Shown here piece by piece: positions 1 through 10,002 of a stretch of 64,000 nucleotides of DNA. Numbering within the stretch: the first letter of the stretch is position 1; each line of letters starts with the position of its first letter. The DNA is from Candidatus Nitrosocosmicus agrestis (GTDB lineage Archaea > Thermoproteota > Nitrososphaeria > Nitrososphaerales > Nitrososphaeraceae), in the NCBI RefSeq assembly GCF_008389435.1, contig NZ_VUYS01000012.1, positions 1 through 64,000 on the forward strand, read 5' to 3'. A program made the position numbers and the translations under genes. Below the pieces are notes generated by a model, which was not told the DNA's origin, did not search any database, and was given only the letters and a program-made list of their open reading frames with translations.

Positions 1-126
1 ATTGATCTTCCAGAACAAGCTAACCTTGAAACAGCAAGATCTGTTTACAACAATGGTGTATTGGAAATATCCTTTGATAAAAAGAAGGATGAGAAACCAG
101 CAGGTAAAGAGATAAAGGTAGAGTAG
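1..126 (+). CDS. Hsp20/alpha-crystallin small heat-shock protein, C-terminal fragment
   Basis: The first 41 codons of the window are open in frame 1 and end at TAG. The peptide runs from IDLPEQAN through VYNNGVLEISFDKK to a charged tail (KEIKVE). The pattern 'Y-x-NGVLEI' followed by a basic strand is the last beta strand of the alpha-crystallin domain. Family members are ATP-independent holdases that assemble into cytoplasmic oligomers. The 5' part lies outside the window, so length and start are unknown. The call rests on this short motif only. Confidence 0.75.
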   Translation: MDLPEQANLETARSVYNNGVLEISFDKKKDEKPAGKEIKVE

Positions 127-694
127 TAGTTTAATCTATTCTATCGATATTTTTATTTTTTTTTAGTTTCTTAATGATACTTACAACTTAAGATTTCAAA
201 TTGTTTGGATGTTATTGTAGACTATACCAATATGGATAGTATTTGTAAAATAACTACAAATTATTTTCATTTAATGGCAAAGATAACTTTAATCTGTGCT
301 CATTGATTGTTTAATGTAATCTGTAGATTCTCGAATATATTTGTGGTTTCTACCAAAATAGATCTTTTTACTATCATGTATTCTGCTTCTCACTAAGATC
401 TAGATATCGACTCTTTTTATCCTTGAATCATTCCTACATTTGAAGATGCTTGCGAATTAATGAAATCTGAACTAGTACACTATTAGGACATATCTATAGA
501 TCTATCTAAATAGAATTATTTTTATCCAAAAATTGAGTTCTAAATTTGATTAACATGCCATCTTACACGCAATCTTAAGTATAATTTGATAAGCCAGAAT
601 CAATTGAACAGCCTTGGCATGGCTCAAATATAAATGCAAGGGCATATTTTTAATGATTATTATTTAGGATGATGAGAAGAGTTTTATTTATCGT
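127..694. other. Intergenic, no gene seen
   Basis: AT-rich sequence between the Hsp20 gene and the convergent FxLYD-type gene. All frames are broken by stops and I see no tRNA-like fold or repeat. The T-rich stretch near 149-163 could terminate the Hsp20 transcript. Confidence 0.5.
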
Positions 695-1273
695 CTAGTT
701 GTCATCTCCATCATCTCCATCATCTCCATCATCTCCATCATCTCCATCATCTCCATCATCTCCATCATCTCCATCATCTCCATCATCTCCATCATCTCCA
801 TCATCTCCATCATCTCCATCATCTCCATCATCTCCTATTTCACCACCTGTAACTTTCATAAAATATCCAAAAGAATGTTCATCCTGCCATTTTAAAGTAA
901 AGTCATAGCTGGTAGCATTGCTCTTAATCGCTTCATCTGTTATTTGTAAGGTAAAATCGGAGATATCGCCTGAACTTATAGAACTAGGACTAGTGCCGTC
1001 TGATTCATGACCTATAACTTTTCCATCATCATCATAAAAGATCGCGGATACTTCTACATATTTTGCAGTGGATGTTCCGTTATTCAAAATTGTACCAACA
1101 ATTTCATCAGCAAATGCGTTAATATTGTAATTTTGACTTAATAATACTATGTCATACTTGTTCTTGTTTCCCTGACCGAAGACATCGTAATAAAGAGTTG
1201 ACTCCAAAATTAATATGCTTGTCATTATAAATATTAGGCCGAAGGTTTTGCTCCTTGACAGTGCTCTCATCAT
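695..1273 (-). CDS. Secreted FxLYD-type protein with a C-terminal (GDD)15 repeat tail
   Basis: The protein has a signal peptide or N-terminal anchor (FGLIFIMTSILILES), then a single beta-sandwich domain with the signature 'GTILNNGTSTAKYVEVSAIF', like the FxLYD domains common in thaumarchaeal surface proteins. It ends in fifteen perfect GDD triplets followed by Asn. The frame stays open upstream to an ATG at 1345, but a TATA-like box (1347-1356) lies right at that codon, so I prefer the ATG at 1273. The acidic tail could bind calcium or other cations outside the cell; that is inference. No operon partner. Confidence 0.7.
   Translation of the reverse strand: MMRALSRSKTFGLIFIMTSILILESTLYYDVFGQGNKNKYDIVLLSQNYNINAFADEIVGTILNNGTSTAKYVEVSAIFYDDDGKVIGHESDGTSPSSISSGDISDFTLQITDEAIKSNATSYDFTLKWQDEHSFGYFMKVTGGEIGDDGDDGDDGDDGDDGDDGDDGDDGDDGDDGDDGDDGDDGDDGDDN
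701..835. repeat. 9-bp tandem repeat, 15 units, encoding GDD
   Basis: Unit TCCATCATC on the + strand (GATGATGGA on the coding strand), repeated without a base change for 135 bp. It sits inside the 3' end of the preceding gene and keeps its frame. Such uniformity suggests recent slippage, so copy number probably varies between strains. Confidence 0.97.
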
Positions 1274-1477
1274 GGTTAATAACAATGATGATATACAAAA
1301 AACTTTTATCGTGAATTTTTTGTTCTTAAACAATACTTGATACAAACATATATAAAAATCACAATTACTTTGTAACTACCATTGCATAGATTAGTTTAAT
1401 TTATTACTATACAAAAACAATAGAGGAAATTTGCGGGTCTACAATTCTTAAATATATTAGATTGGTGACCTGACATT

Positions 1478-2554
1478 CTAATAGTTTAGATATTCCCTTA
1501 TGAAATCGTTAGTCTTTGAAATGGCCATAGTCGATTCAGGTGTTTTATATAAAGTCGTTTGAAATACATGTGGCATGCCTTCATAGATATCCAATTTTAC
1601 TGGGATATCAGCTTGGTCTAACGCCTGATACAGTCTAACAGAGTCACTAAGCAAAATTTCTTTAGTTCCTACTTGAATTAATGTTGGTGGGAATCCTTTA
1701 CTAAAGTCTCCATAGACTGGAGACACGTAGGGATTCTTTTGATCCGTAACATTCGCATAGGCTTCTCCCATATTTTTTAACATTGATTCGGGAATAAATA
1801 CGTCCGCCGACTTTAGAGTTGAGTAGGTATCACCGGATCTAGAAACGTCAGTCCATGGGGACCACAGCACAAGCACAGCAGGCATTCCAATGCCTTCGTC
1901 GCGCATTTTTAGAACCGAACTTGCTACTAGTCCTCCTCCGGCAGAATCTCCATACATCGCCATGTTCTTAAGCGAATAACCTTGATCCTTTAAGCTTTTT
2001 ATCACTGATACAACTTCCGTTGTTGTGTCATTCCATTTTGAAAACGGAGCCAGAGTGTAATCTACGGAAATAATTCTAAGCCCAGTCACATTTGCCATTG
2101 TTACAGAATTTGTTAATGTAGAGTTTGCTCCAAGAATTGTATATCCGCCCCCATGGACATATATTATAATCTCATCATTATTAATCCAGTTTTTTGGTTT
2201 GATGTCAAGCACCTTTACATTCCCGATTTTGGTTGAAGTTATATTAGCTCCAAAACTATCTACAAGGGCTTTTGATTGAGCTATTGACATAGAAGAAATC
2301 CTTTTGTTCAGTTCTTCCCAACCAATCAGATCATTTGGTTTCGGGAAAACAAAATCTGGCATTTGTGATGTAATATTTATCAGAGCGTTTTGCGACTCTT
2401 TTGATATTGTTGTAGGTATAGTTGCCGTTGATTTGATATTATTTTTCTCCTGACCAAAAACAGTATTCTGTTGGTGACTGTTTATAAATCCACTGTAAAA
2501 AAGTAGAATGAAAGCAAAACAAAATACTGTTGTTACCGATGTTAATCTATTCAA
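1478..2554 (-). CDS. Secreted alpha/beta-hydrolase, HSL-type esterase/lipase
   Basis: A 358-residue protein with an N-terminal signal peptide (VFCFAFILLFYSGFI, cleavage probably after VFGQ). The hydrolase domain has the oxyanion-hole motif VHGGG near residue 135, the nucleophile elbow GDSAGGG near 203, the Asp-bearing EILLSDSVRLY segment, and the catalytic His in EGMPHVF near 328. This is the hormone-sensitive-lipase/acetyl-hydrolase arrangement, acting on carboxyl esters. The gene follows the DUF1428-like gene by 14 bp on the same strand, so the two are probably co-transcribed. The physiological substrate cannot be deduced. Confidence 0.85.
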   Translation of the reverse strand: MNRLTSVTTVFCFAFILLFYSGFINSHQQNTVFGQEKNNIKSTATIPTTISKESQNALINITSQMPDFVFPKPNDLIGWEELNKRISSMSIAQSKALVDSFGANITSTKIGNVKVLDIKPKNWINNDEIIIYVHGGGYTILGANSTLTNSVTMANVTGLRIISVDYTLAPFSKWNDTTTEVVSVIKSLKDQGYSLKNMAMYGDSAGGGLVASSVLKMRDEGIGMPAVLVLWSPWTDVSRSGDTYSTLKSADVFIPESMLKNMGEAYANVTDQKNPYVSPVYGDFSKGFPPTLIQVGTKEILLSDSVRLYQALDQADIPVKLDIYEGMPHVFQTTLYKTPESTMAISKTNDFIREYLNY

Positions 2555-2568
2555 TTCTGGACTTGGTA

Positions 2569-2976
2569 TTAGGAGATTTCGCTCAGCTTACTGAAATTGC
2601 CAAACGAAACTATTGAACCTGGTGTGATAAGTTTCAAGAATTTTTCATACATTTCGTCACCGCTCCTATCACCTTCCATTGATTTAATGAATTCTTGGAC
2701 GTGTTTTTCATCTCTATAAGATTGAATTTCTATCCAAACCTCTTCATCTTCACCTGCCGAAATTGTTTTAGCAAAGTTGACAAAATCCATCATGTTCTCT
2801 TTGCTATTGAGTATAAAGACTTCAAATTTTAAAATTCCATGTTTGATGAAAAAATCATGCGAATGTCTGTTGATTTTTACTAACTCATCATGATTTTCCT
2901 TTGGAGCTCTATATAAGAAAATTCCGACTTGACCTACACTTTGATTTGAATTTTTTTCTAAATCCAGATTATTCAT
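2569..2976 (-). CDS. DUF1428-like / dimeric alpha-beta barrel protein
   Basis: A 135-residue soluble protein without a signal peptide. The layout resembles DUF1428 proteins of the dimeric ferredoxin-like fold: a first strand with 'VGIFLYRAPKENHDELVKI', a helix, 'GILKFEVFIL', then 'EEVWIEIQSYRDEKHVQEF' and a C-terminal 'ITPGSIVSFGNFSKL'. It appears to be the first gene of a two-gene unit with the esterase. The function of the family is not known. The assignment is by overall pattern and is moderate. Confidence 0.6.
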   Translation of the reverse strand: MNNLDLEKNSNQSVGQVGIFLYRAPKENHDELVKINRHSHDFFIKHGILKFEVFILNSKENMMDFVNFAKTISAGEDEEVWIEIQSYRDEKHVQEFIKSMEGDRSGDEMYEKFLKLITPGSIVSFGNFSKLSEIS

Positions 2977-3481
2977 TGCATTTAAATCGTGTCTATATGA
3001 TAAAAATAGTAAAGTGAAAAATTGTATAGTTAATCGGGATTTAAATTAATGCTATCTCTTAAGAGAATTTACCATTGAGTATCAAATTAATTTGACTTTT
3101 CAAGGATATTTTTTAGGGATGTCTTTAGCGTCTTTGTTGGTAATCAATATCGCCAAGTTTGCGAAATGTTGTATAATATTTGTGGAATCATTATAAAGCT
3201 ACCTAGCCCCTAATATACAGAATTAGTCAAAGGAAACTGGGATTGAACATAAAACGATCTTATGGAAACCAAAATTTAAGATTGTGTATTCTTGTTAATG
3301 TGTTTAATAACACTAGTCCAATTTTATTGTCTAATAAAAACATACAAGTTTACTGCTGATCAACAAAGACAATAATAGGTTCTATTAACAAGTCGTATGA
3401 GTGGTATCTTAAATATTACTTAATGATTCTTCTAATTGTTTATTGGCTTGGCATATTTTTTAATTAAAATAGGGAGAAACG
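2977..3481. other. Intergenic, promoter region for two divergent genes
   Basis: No frame longer than about 40 codons. TATA-like tracts occur near both ends, and GGGAG at 3471-3475 can serve as ribosome-binding site for the TTG start at 3482. Confidence 0.45.
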
Positions 3482-3994
3482 TTGCTCACCACATTAATTT
3501 CAGTCTTAATAGTAATATCTTTGCTATCGAATATTCTTTTAGATATGACTCTAGTCTCGGCTGACACTTTAGTCACAAGCGTACAAGTTGGAAAAACTCC
3601 TTTGATATTCAAATATGATCCTGAAAATGGAAAGGTTGATGTAATATCTCGTGATTCCAACGTCCTTAATCCATCTGTATCTCCATGGGGCTGTATCCCT
3701 GAAACAACTCCGGGCTGCATAGATATGACCAATACATCTAGCACCTATCTCAGCATCGCAATTGGCGCTGTAGTAGGTGCATTGATCAGTTGGTTCGTAT
3801 ACGCTTTGCAAAAAAGGTCTACTCTCAAACAAGACGAAAACCTCCAGAGACTGAAAGAGTTAGATGAGAGACATGACAATATCTTAAAACTTATACAGCA
3901 TTTTCAAAATCATCAAGAAAAACTACTTGAACAAATCCTTGGTATTGAGAAAAAAATTGACTTCTTAATAGAAAGGAAAAATAAACCTAGATAA
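3482..3994 (+). CDS. Membrane protein: secreted N-domain, one TM helix, cytoplasmic coiled coil
   Basis: A 170-residue protein from a TTG start preceded by GGGAG. Residues 1-27 form a signal or anchor segment. The short outer domain contains 'VGKTPLIFKYDPENGKVDV' and two cysteines (GCIPETTPGC) that could form a disulfide. A TM helix spans 89-109. Residues 115-165 are charged, heptad-like and predicted coiled coil inside the cell. The architecture suggests an envelope sensor or scaffold, but I do not recognise a family with known function. Confidence 0.65.
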   Translation: MLTTLISVLIVISLLSNILLDMTLVSADTLVTSVQVGKTPLIFKYDPENGKVDVISRDSNVLNPSVSPWGCIPETTPGCIDMTNTSSTYLSIAIGAVVGALISWFVYALQKRSTLKQDENLQRLKELDERHDNILKLIQHFQNHQEKLLEQILGIEKKIDFLIERKNKPR

Positions 3995-4395
3995 TATTCT
4001 TGGTGAGCTACGTAATTACAGATACTTGCCAATGTAAATACAAAATAACTGTCAATGTATTGATTAAGAAGATTTGAATCTCTTTAACCTTATGTACACA
4101 AGAGTAATAATGCTCGAAGAACCACCGGTGTCAAAAAATTACTACAAGGTATTTGCTAAATTCTTCTTACTGGATAGGTCAACAATCTTAGTAAATTAAA
4201 TCGTTTGTGTAGATTTTGAAATATTTATTGTATATTTTTCACCGAGTCTTATCTGATAAGTTGTAATCTGCCTAGCTCATATTCAAAGCCGGCCTAGAGA
4301 TGATCATAATCAATCTTGCTTTTAAATAAACGATGCAAATTCAGTAAATTGGGTTAACCTCCAATTTCGAAATCTTTTAAAAATCTTTAGCAATT
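3995..4395. other. Intergenic; one possible 35-codon ORF
   Basis: Mostly stop-rich. A short ATG frame (4092-4199, + strand) encodes a peptide starting MYTRVIMLEEPP; it has no clear ribosome-binding site and could be chance. Confidence 0.3.
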
Positions 4396-4977
4396 TTAGT
4401 ATTGCGAATTTTTCTTGTATTTTGTTTTTGATATTTCAAATTCATTTAGAAATGCTCTTATGGTTTCATCTCCAAGTATACAAAATTCTACCATCTGAAT
4501 ATTTTTGGACGAGTCATCAATTTTTTCTAAAAAGCAAATCGTTTCATTTACTAATATTTTAGCACACCTGTCTTTTGGAAATCCAAATATTCCCGAACTA
4601 ATTGCTGGAACGGATATTGATTTAAAGCTGTATTGCAAACCAATTTCAAGACAGCCATTGATTGCTTTCCGCAGTTTTTCATCTTCATTTCCTTCACCCA
4701 TTCGTGGACCAACAGTATGTATTACAGCCTTACAAGGTAGGTTCCCACCAGTAGTTATTACTGATGTACCAACTGGAACAAAACCTATCTCATTACTTTC
4801 TTTTTGGATCAATTTACCTCCTTTCCTTACTATCGCACCAGCCACACCTCCTCCATGTTGTAAGTACGAATTTGCAGGATTGACTATGGCATCGACATTT
4901 CTTTCTGTAATATCTCCATCTACCAAAGTTAATAAGCGGTTTTGTTTAATTTTTATTCTATCTAGTAACATAATCAA
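4396..4977 (-). CDS. Macro-domain protein (ADP-ribose / O-acetyl-ADP-ribose hydrolase type)
   Basis: A 193-residue stand-alone macro domain. The diagnostic segments are present: 'VDGDITERNVDAIVNPANS' with the Asp/Asn pair near residues 30-35, the ligand loop 'HGGGVAGAI' near 41-49, 'AVIHTVGPR', and the phosphate loop 'SVPAISSGIFGFP' near 120-133. MacroD-like enzymes remove ADP-ribose from proteins or hydrolyse O-acetyl-ADP-ribose in the cytoplasm. The C-terminus is Lys-rich. There is no neighbouring ART or toxin gene, so this is probably a housekeeping copy. Confidence 0.9.
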   Translation of the reverse strand: MIMLLDRIKIKQNRLLTLVDGDITERNVDAIVNPANSYLQHGGGVAGAIVRKGGKLIQKESNEIGFVPVGTSVITTGGNLPCKAVIHTVGPRMGEGNEDEKLRKAINGCLEIGLQYSFKSISVPAISSGIFGFPKDRCAKILVNETICFLEKIDDSSKNIQMVEFCILGDETIRAFLNEFEISKTKYKKNSQY

Positions 4978-5359
4978 TTAAATTTCTCAAGAGTATACAT
5001 CTATTTATTTTAATTAACCTTAAAAAAGTCATGATTGTATGCAAATCTGTATTTGTTTTGTTTGCATATTTATTTTCCCATATTTGAAATTTCATATAAT
5101 TGATTAATATGTTTGAAGAGAAATGGTGATTAGTAGATGTAAATAGCTCAATTGTTAAAGTTAACCGCACAAAAAAAGTAAAATTGCTGTCTTGATTAAG
5201 AATGAATAGCAAGATTATGCTTTATTTACAATTGATATTTGCCACTAGTCTAAACAACCATTGTTTAACTCCAAGTCCATATCAATCTGTTTAGAAAATT
5301 TTTTTCACATTAATCGCCTTTTTTATGGATTTATTATCCATATATTTAAGAATTACAAA

Positions 5360-5557
5360 TTATTTTTTGTGTAGTTTATTGAGTAGTAAACCCTTGGACA
5401 CATCAAAGTCAAATGCCAGACTATTCGCTCTATTAGTCGATAAAATCACGTAATTGAAATTTTTTATATATGTATCAACCGACGATACGAGACCAATACC
5501 AGTCGTATCCGCAATTTCCAATATTGCACTTGATGCTGCTTCTTGTAGGCGATTCAT
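5360..5557 (-). CDS. Small hypothetical protein
   Basis: A 65-codon frame with ATG start. The peptide looks protein-like: an amphipathic N-terminus (MNRLQEAASSAILEIADTT), a central 'VDTYIKNFNYVILSTNR', and a basic end. I know no family. It stands alone between AT-rich gaps. Support is composition only. Confidence 0.4.
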   Translation of the reverse strand: MNRLQEAASSAILEIADTTGIGLVSSVDTYIKNFNYVILSTNRANSLAFDFDVSKGLLLNKLHKK

Positions 5558-5834
5558 ATCTTGGTTTTAAAAGAACTAAACGAGATATTATTTAAAAATG
5601 CCAACTATGAGAATGACAAACACTATTGGTATAAAAATTGTGCCAATATAGATTGTTCATTGTGATACAAGCCTTTCAAATTGTATCTATATGTGAGAAA
5701 CTAAGAAATTTAAAAATCATGACATGTGGATGATTTGTGTTATTTCCTAAGATGAGATGCAATAAAGAGAAACATTAGAACATTTATGTTTAGATTGTAA
5801 TCTCAACTTGACTCTAACTATATATAAAATTACT

Positions 5835-6356
5835 TTATTGTTGTTGATGAATTTTTATCTCATTTTTTGTGCTTGCACTAAACATCCCTTTGATCTTATC
5901 TCTCATTCCTTCTGGAACTTCATAATAAACTACTATTTGCAGGGAGTTGTTTTGGAGGATGTGCGATTGGGAGCCATGAGTTTTTCCTCTAAATTCTTTT
6001 ATTAAATCAGACAACACTTCATATTGTTTTATGATCGTATCTGCTGAACCGTGTAGTATCTCCATGGAGTTATCTACTGGTTGTTTGATGTTTGAGTTGT
6101 GCCATGCTTTTTTATAGCCATGATTATATTTGTTATATTGATTATTCATTTGTTCGTTTTTATATGGGGTAAACTTTGATGAGGGATTGTTACTGACTGC
6201 CGTATTTAATGGTTTATGACCAATAGTTGATCGATTAGGACAAAAGTGTTTTTTCATTGTGTTTACTTCCAAGTATTCGCTATTTACTGAATTCCAGTAA
6301 ATTTTGGTGTTACAACCATATGCACAATATTTTGAATTGATATTAGATGCCTCCAA
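5835..6356 (-). CDS. Zinc-ribbon-like N-terminus protein with helical C-terminus
   Basis: A 173-residue soluble protein. Near the N-terminus, 'YCAYGCNTKIYW' and, about 20 residues later, 'KKHFCPNR' give a C-x3-C ... H-x-C set suited to one Zn ion; this C-x-x-x-C-x-x-x-I-x-W / HxCPNR pattern recurs in thaumarchaeal small proteins. The middle is low-complexity (Asn/Lys/Tyr) and the C-terminal third helical. It may bind nucleic acid, but nothing here proves that. Confidence 0.6.
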   Translation of the reverse strand: MEASNINSKYCAYGCNTKIYWNSVNSEYLEVNTMKKHFCPNRSTIGHKPLNTAVSNNPSSKFTPYKNEQMNNQYNKYNHGYKKAWHNSNIKQPVDNSMEILHGSADTIIKQYEVLSDLIKEFRGKTHGSQSHILQNNSLQIVVYYEVPEGMRDKIKGMFSASTKNEIKIHQQQ

Positions 6357-6712
6357 TGAATTTATTAATATAATTACAATTAATCACTAATAAATTTTAC
6401 GCTGTGTAACAGTGGGTAGTATGGTGAGAGATCGCAATAATGAGAAACATGTATGAAATTGCTACACCAAATTATAAAAAATTGAGTCTCGATCAGATCT
6501 TATCATAAATAGAGAAGTTAGGCTTTAAGTACAAAAATTTTTAGTCTACTACACTATCTGTTATTTTTTGGGAGTTAGACTAATTGTTACTTCTCGAATT
6601 AAAGAAAAACCTGTAATTGAATTTTGCTTCTTTATTATTGCTTCCTGTATGAGATGCAAAACTGAAAGACAACTTAAGGATTTGTTTGTTTCTAGATGTT
6701 AAAATTAGATTG

Positions 6713-6910
6713 TCAATCTTGAATTTTCATTACATGAAGATATTCATAGATTTTTGTGAATTCTTGTTTTATTTGAATTATTATTGTTATTGTTGCAAGA
6801 TGTTGCAACGATTTGATAAATTTTGACCGAAGTGCCTCACGTATTCCAGTTTGGTTATGGGTAATATCGCAAAAAAATATTTGTCTGTCACCTTTTCTTA
6901 TTCTAAACAT
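6713..6910 (-). CDS. Possible small hypothetical protein
   Basis: A 65-codon ATG frame whose peptide (MFRIRKGDRQIFFCDITHN...) has plausible amino-acid composition. It overlaps an opposing frame of 80 codons that looks less protein-like. No family, no clear promoter. Retained as tentative. Confidence 0.3.
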   Translation of the reverse strand: MFRIRKGDRQIFFCDITHNQTGIREALRSKFIKSLQHLATITIIIQIKQEFTKIYEYLHVMKIQD

Positions 6911-8047
6911 ATTTTATTTTTCTCCAAAAACCAAACTCGATGCTATTATTGTTGATATGAAAATTGCAAACTATGTCATTGTAAGAACAGTTAATGAAAT
7001 ACCTAATACTATACTAACAAAAAATCATCTCTACTACAATGATAATAGTTCGTAATATTGGAAATGAAATATGCCAGAAAGGTTTGAACGTCGGATAGAT
7101 GTATCACATAAACCATTCATACTTTTCTGATCCATTTTATTGTTGTCTTGTCCAAAGTGTAAATTTGATGAGCTGAAATTAACAGTCGTGATATACTGTT
7201 AAGAATTCATTGGATGGTGGATTAATTGATGCCGATTAATTTATAGAAAATATGCCAAGTCAGATGAATAACATTTAATTTTAATTAGAGACATTGGAAA
7301 ATTGGAAATACGATTAAAATACTAGAATCTTTAGGATTGCAAATTATTGGCTGCTGCTTGCTCAATCAATATTTTGTCTTCCTAATGGAAACTAAGAACT
7401 GGTGTATTCCATAGGGAAAGGTCGTGATATCTAATATATTGAAACTGTAACAAGGACTAGCAAATCAATCACTGCATTTAAAAAAACCTTAATCCTCTGA
7501 TATGATAAATTGTTCTTTGAAGGAGAATTTCCTACAAAGGACATGCGAATAATATGTATAATATGACTTAAATTTCAAGTTTCTGTTATCCTGAATGTGG
7601 AAACATTACAATGATTTGATTATTTGGCAAAATAAGATAACAAGAAATTAATTAAAAATGGTAAAAATATACTCTTTTGAGGATACTAATCACTTGATAA
7701 TATTTATTTCCACTTAGTTTCTCTTAAATATAATATACTACTTGATGTTTTAGCGTATAAATTAAACCTATATTTTTTATTTGTATTAAATGATGATACA
7801 ATTATCTACCAAATTTTATTCCTATCCATATAATAATATGTATGACATCTTTCGAATCTGTTGTGTATGTAATCCAATAACAAAATATGGGGTGGAAAAA
7901 GGAAGTTTAACTCCTCTTTCATACCTACCTGACAAAATTTAACTATTTTAAAGAATCAATAAAATATTTATAATTTGTAGATTAAATTAGGCTGTATTAA
8001 TTAACAAATTCGATATATTCAAATACAAAAAATATGTTATTATATAA
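6911..8047. other. Long AT-rich intergenic region
   Basis: No convincing gene over 1.1 kb. A possible vestige at 7071-7202 (+) reads MPERFERRIDVSH, then a stop, then 'LSCPKCKFDELKLTVV', which hints at a decayed zinc-ribbon gene, but the match is too short to annotate separately. TATA-like tracts upstream of 8048 (around 8010-8025) probably serve the next gene. Confidence 0.4.
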
Positions 8048-8479
8048 ATGAGCTCTACAGAAGAATTAGAAAAAAAATTCTTAGAATTTGATAGTTTAAT
8101 GAAAACCTGTCTTCCCAAGGTAGATACTTCACTAATTTTAGACATTCTTCACCGTATGGCTGAAGATAAGAATCCTATGTATACCTTGGAAATCTTCTTG
8201 GATAAAAAACCAGATATCGAAGAGTTAAGAAATAGGATATCAAATGACTTGGAAGTTATGCCTGCATTTTATGACGGGGGAACACATGTAGTAATTGCTC
8301 ACAGAATAGATCTTAAAATGCTTGAATACTTTTCCTCAGATGAGAATGTTCACAGAATTCGAGGAACATTTACAGGACATGGGCAAGGTGCATCAATTGG
8401 TCCGGTATTTGAAAGAGATGATCCTGAAGAGACATGGGCTGATTATGATAAGGTACATTCTCAAACTCTTGCGACGTAA
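8048..8479 (+). CDS. Conserved-looking hypothetical cytoplasmic protein
   Basis: A 143-residue acidic protein with ATG start and no signal peptide or TM segment. The N-terminal half is helical (ELEKKFLEFDSLMKT, LILDILHRMAEDKNP) and the C-terminal half has a strand-rich segment with 'FYDGGTHVVIAHRIDLKMLEYF' split by a GG turn. I do not recognise the family. It is monocistronic, with the next gene 260 bp away. Confidence 0.7.
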   Translation: MSSTEELEKKFLEFDSLMKTCLPKVDTSLILDILHRMAEDKNPMYTLEIFLDKKPDIEELRNRISNDLEVMPAFYDGGTHVVIAHRIDLKMLEYFSSDENVHRIRGTFTGHGQGASIGPVFERDDPEETWADYDKVHSQTLAT

Positions 8480-8738
8480 TTCTATGAGTTAACTTGCTCT
8501 AATGGGGGATAATAAGAGAATCTCTAATGCCATACCTTTGAGGTCAATCTTATTATTTCAGCATTCAAAGGACAAATTTGTTTTTTTAATTTAGCAATTC
8601 ATTTTCAAATCTTTTAAAATCAAAAATTATCGTTACATTTTTACAGATAATTATAAATTTATGGAAAATTGAATTATTACAATTTACTATTAATATCATA
8701 CCAACTCCATAATAGCATATCTAGTCGACTTGATCCAA

Positions 8739-8933
8739 ATGTCTTTTGAATACGATCTATCTTCAATTGCATGTCCAAAATGTCAAAAAAAAGACGATAA
8801 TTTAGAGGTGATGAGACTGCATATTTTCACAGCGGATGAAAGCAATAGACTACCTTACTACGATATCGAGTGCCGGTGTTGTCATGAGATATTTCCAATA
8901 AACACTGCTATGTGTCTTAAAGAAGTGCAGTAG
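8739..8933 (+). CDS. Small two-knuckle zinc-ribbon protein
   Basis: A 64-residue protein containing CPKC near the N-terminus and CRCC about 35 residues later, the two knuckles of a treble-clef or ribbon zinc site. A TTG nine bases upstream (8730) keeps the frame open, but the ATG gives the more natural start MSFEYDLSS. Such proteins are common and mostly uncharacterised in Nitrososphaerota. Confidence 0.6.
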   Translation: MSFEYDLSSIACPKCQKKDDNLEVMRLHIFTADESNRLPYYDIECRCCHEIFPINTAMCLKEVQ

Positions 8934-9420
8934 AATAAGGGTAAGTCATAATAAATTCCCTTACTAATTTTACCAAATAAATACATTAATGGCATAAAAT
9001 AAATATTGTCTTTGTCGCGCATATTATTTTACCTACAAAATCCAAATGTTATAAAGTATTATAGATGAGTAGTAAAAGAAATTTCATTTATCACATTATA
9101 TCAGATACATCATACTCGAGAAAAAAAACATTTGTTACATAGTTACCAATTCACAAGGTAATATATTTATTATATTCAATTTAATTATTAATTCATTATA
9201 GTAGTACGAAACGACAGATTTGTATATTGATCTTAGCTCTCTAAGTAGGATAATCAGGTCAGTTCTTGAGGTTTATATAACCTAAGAAGGTATTTAATGA
9301 TATAAAGGCAAGATTTTCGGTGACATTGACTTTAATTTGAAATTATTCATCTACCTTAATTTTGCAATCCTGATATTGTAATAATATCTTTCTTTTCTAT
9401 GCCTTTTTTGGTATTTAAAA
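8934..9420. other. Intergenic, no gene seen
   Basis: Stop-rich AT-rich DNA between convergent genes. No repeat or RNA fold recognised. Confidence 0.45.
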
Positions 9421-9666
9421 CTAGTTTTGAGTTTTCACAAATGGATCAATTTTTTGCTCATCTGAGTATACATAATTTTTATTATCTCCATCTCCGCTAT
9501 AATGAGCATGTTTAATGTGATCTTTTAATTCTGTAATATTGCGTGCTGTTAACCCACAGATGTCACATTTATTTTCACTTGGATTTTTGATCGTCGAGTT
9601 ATCTTTAGGTAAAGGATCTCGGACTGGTGGTAGTTCGGAACCTGGATCTGAACCCATGGAAACCAT
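9421..9666 (-). CDS. Single C2H2 zinc-finger protein
   Basis: An 81-residue protein with one classical C2H2 finger: 'CDICGLTARNITELKDHI' then KHAH, i.e. C-x2-C-x12-H-x4-H. The N-terminus is Pro/Ser/Asp-rich and the C-terminus hydrophilic, so the finger is the only folded part. Single C2H2 fingers occur in archaeal small regulators and virus proteins. A DNA- or protein-binding role is likely from the family; the target is unknown. Confidence 0.75.
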   Translation of the reverse strand: MVSMGSDPGSELPPVRDPLPKDNSTIKNPSENKCDICGLTARNITELKDHIKHAHYSGDGDNKNYVYSDEQKIDPFVKTQN

Positions 9667-10002
9667 AAAGTGATCAAGATATTAAATCTTTATTGAATAT
9701 GGTACCCTTTATAACAAATAAATTTTTGAATTAAGGTTCATTATTACCCTACATGTTATAAAATAATTAACATGATAAAAATTAATGATTTACAATGAAT
9801 CATACTCTAACTTCAAATTATGATCCTTTAAAATATATCCCATTCCACAGTCTTGGCACCATGTTGAAATAGTTCTTTATGTAACAACTTGATTGAAATA
9901 AACAAAGCTCGGTGATATACTACAGTACAAATTATATTTGGTATTTTAATCGGGAAAGTCTGGTCAAACTACACAAAAGGAATGAAGTATCTCGATGTAT
10001 TA
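9667..10002. other. Intergenic, no gene seen
   Basis: AT-rich, all frames short. Contains the upstream region of the zinc-finger gene. Confidence 0.45.

Noticed and set aside
699-908. Plus-strand frame rich in SPS repeats
   Set aside because: It is the antisense of the GDD repeat; no start context, and the minus-strand protein has a signal peptide and a known domain type.
4505-4981. 158-codon plus-strand frame
   Set aside because: Shadow of the macro-domain gene, which has all family motifs.
4958-5212. 84-codon minus-strand frame
   Set aside because: Composition is not protein-like and it overlaps the start of the macro-domain gene.
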